Below, piece after piece: positions 42,869-44,128 of a stretch of 44,128 nt of DNA (positions are counted from its first letter, which is position 1; the number at the start of each line of letters is the position of its first letter). Under the pieces are notes generated by a model that saw only the letters and a list, made by a program, of their open reading frames with translations, had not been told where the DNA came from and ran no database searches. Source of the DNA: Prevotellaceae bacterium UBA1743 (GTDB taxonomy: Bacteria > Bacteroidota > Bacteroidia > Bacteroidales > Bacteroidaceae); NCBI GenBank assembly GCA_002314945.1, contig DCHV01000003.1, forward strand, positions 14,524 through 58,651. Direction: 5' to 3'. A program made the position numbers and the translations under genes.

Positions 42869-44119
42869 ATGCTGGTACGCCAATGCAAGAATACTTTCAT
42901 TCGATTCATTGATAATGATGGATACATCACAAATCAGATGACTCGTCACGATAGGACTTACAATGAAACAGGTGCAGATTTCTTACGTGAAATAACTCGT
43001 GAGCCACAAGATATTGAAAGTGTTTTCAGTCACTTAAAAGCTTTATATGGTGATAGCGTATCTGTAGAAGAACTTAAATCAGAGTTCTTGGATTTTATCA
43101 ATGATTTGGAAAGTCATCTCTTTGTCGTAACAGGTAATACTCCAGAGGAACTGGATGCAAAGGATTTGGATTTTTCTTATAGTATGGAGAACCCCAAAAC
43201 ATTGGTGGACGATTTTACACAAGATACAAAGGCAACTGTCAAAGAGAATACACAGGACTATATGTTGGAGGCCACACAACGCAAGCCTCGAATGAATGGT
43301 TTGCAGTTTGAGTTGACAAGTCGCTGCAATGAACGTTGCATCCATTGTTATATCCCCAACGGAAAGAAGAATACAGGAAAGGACATGCCGCTTGAGAAAG
43401 TATTCTCGCTGATTGATGAGTTTGCAGAAATGGGAGGTTTGCATGTCACACTATCAGGAGGTGAGGTGTTTCTTCATAAGGACATCATCAGAATCATGCA
43501 GTATTGCCGAGAAAAGGATATGCAAATATCTATTCTCAGTAATCTGATAGCGCTTAAAGATATTCAAATTCCTTTTATTAAAGCAGCCAACGTATCTTTA
43601 ATCCAGACCTCTCTCTATAGTATGGATCCAAGCATACATGATACCATCACTACTGTGCCAGGTTCCCATGCCAAGACAAAAGCGGCCATCGAGAAGTTGG
43701 TGGCTGCAGATATTCCTGTGCAGATTTCCTGTCCTATTATGAAAGCAAATAGCAAGGGCTATGCAGAGGTGTTAAAATATGCCCAATCACTTAGATGTAA
43801 AGCTCAAACGGATTACATCATGATGGCTCAGTCAGATTGTGACACTCAAAATCTTGCCAACCGTATCTCGTTAGAGGAAACAGAGGTTCTATTACGTGAA
43901 ATAATTGAATGGGATAAGGACTACAAAGAGAATACCTTGAAACAACGCTCAGTTTCGGAAGAGATTGCTTTTGATCCTGAAAGATTTGCCCGTCAACCAT
44001 TATGTGGAGCAGGTATCAATGACTGTTGCATTACGGAAAATGGCGATGTGTATCCATGTGCAGGATGGCAGGCAATGGTATGTGGGAATGTATATAAACA
44101 ATCATTAACCCAAGTTTGA
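42869..44119 (+). CDS. Radical SAM/SPASM protein with N-terminal PqqD-like domain, SPASM domain interrupted
   Basis: 416 residues to the first stop. Residues 1-90 look like a PqqD-type peptide-recognition domain (NTFIRFIDNDGYI, YNETGADFLREI, VEELKSEFLDFINDLE, FVVTGNTPEELDAKD). The radical SAM core has CNERCIHC (Cys153, 157, 160) for the 4Fe-4S cluster and LSGGEVF. The SPASM domain begins with LCGAGINDCCITENGDVYPC and GNVYKQSL. Such fusions modify ribosomally made peptides. A stop in the same frame lies just upstream of the ATG, so the start is fixed. The frame ends QSLTQV with TGA at 44117-44119, where relatives usually read on with Trp and about 50 more residues including auxiliary-cluster cysteines; the frame is open after the TGA to the window end. 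It may be a pseudogene, a natural short form, or a sequence error. No precursor peptide is evident here. Confidence 0.82.
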   Translation: MLVRQCKNTFIRFIDNDGYITNQMTRHDRTYNETGADFLREITREPQDIESVFSHLKALYGDSVSVEELKSEFLDFINDLESHLFVVTGNTPEELDAKDLDFSYSMENPKTLVDDFTQDTKATVKENTQDYMLEATQRKPRMNGLQFELTSRCNERCIHCYIPNGKKNTGKDMPLEKVFSLIDEFAEMGGLHVTLSGGEVFLHKDIIRIMQYCREKDMQISILSNLIALKDIQIPFIKAANVSLIQTSLYSMDPSIHDTITTVPGSHAKTKAAIEKLVAADIPVQISCPIMKANSKGYAEVLKYAQSLRCKAQTDYIMMAQSDCDTQNLANRISLEETEVLLREIIEWDKDYKENTLKQRSVSEEIAFDPERFARQPLCGAGINDCCITENGDVYPCAGWQAMVCGNVYKQSLTQV

Positions 44120-44128
44120 TACTCTATT

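Noticed and set aside
42684..42941. 85-codon frame as a RiPP precursor
   Set aside because: It overlaps the radical SAM gene by 73 bases, crosses a terminator and strong stems, and has no leader/core or repeated-residue pattern; kept only as a low-interest question.
42713..42949. 78-codon minus-strand frame across the structured RNA
   Set aside because: It is a shadow of base-paired sequence, has no promoter and no recognisable protein features.

Overview
The window looks like chromosomal DNA from a Bacteroidales bacterium, most likely a Prevotella-type gut or oral species. The evidence is the repeated promoter pattern TTTG, 18-20 bases, TAnnTTTG, the general lack of Shine-Dalgarno sites, lipoproteins and secreted hydrolases typical of the phylum, and lineage markers: GldE downstream of ssb, a DUF4295 protein after L28 and L33, a free-standing methionine-synthase reactivation protein, and a polyprenol-phosphate mannose synthase joined to dihydroorotase. 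Most of the window is ordinary core genome; there is no prophage, transposase or CRISPR array.

Layout. 1-5918 (minus): an incomplete BIG2-domain secreted protein, an OmpA-family porin and a very long coiled-coil lipoprotein. 6177-9426 (minus): clpB and trmO. 9535-14620 (minus): an operon of MFS transporter, SGNH hydrolase, Gfo/Idh/MocA oxidoreductase and tex. 14736-15971: a GH5-like lipoprotein with its own promoter and terminator. 15985-17428: a DUF4143 ATPase behind a triple repeat. 17429-18040: a gene-free stretch with 11-base periodic repeats. 18041-18985: a TIM-barrel isomerase-like protein with a twin-arginine leader. 19115-21170: tRNA-Gly, map and tsaD. 21300-21953: rpmB, rpmG and DUF4295. 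22044-25746 (minus): a second ATPase with a nuclease-like tail, then an M64 peptidase and an esterase. 25915-27608: ssb and gldE. 28222-32779: nhaD-type antiporter, DEAD-box helicase, a 53-codon gene, and the ACT/PFL pair. 32870-33686: tRNA-Arg and a queuosine-precursor transporter. 33659-35404 (minus): dnaX. 35516-38523: divIC-like, a membrane protein, a DUF4369 lipoprotein, an acyltransferase and the MetH reactivation protein. 38516-40566 (minus): mannose synthase and pyrC. 40723-42252: guaA.

The most unusual part is the right end (42380-44128). After the guaA terminator and a GGTCAACCA repeat there is a strong promoter (42524-42555), then about 235 bases that fold by eye into a closed multi-stem RNA with an 11-bp-plus composite stem, a loop-to-tail pseudoknot and a terminator whose 3' arm can instead close the whole RNA. 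It lies directly upstream of a radical SAM/SPASM protein carrying an N-terminal PqqD-like peptide-binding domain, so it is either a stand-alone structured RNA or the leader of a peptide-modification locus. The radical SAM frame meets a TGA inside its SPASM domain, at a position where relatives are expected to have tryptophan.

Functional links: TsaD and TrmO act in sequence on tRNA t6A37; map and the L28/L33 cluster serve translation; ssb and dnaX serve replication; the GH5, SGNH, M64 and esterase products are exported hydrolases fitting a glycan- and protein-degrading lifestyle. All functional assignments come from motifs read by eye and family knowledge; no database search was run.
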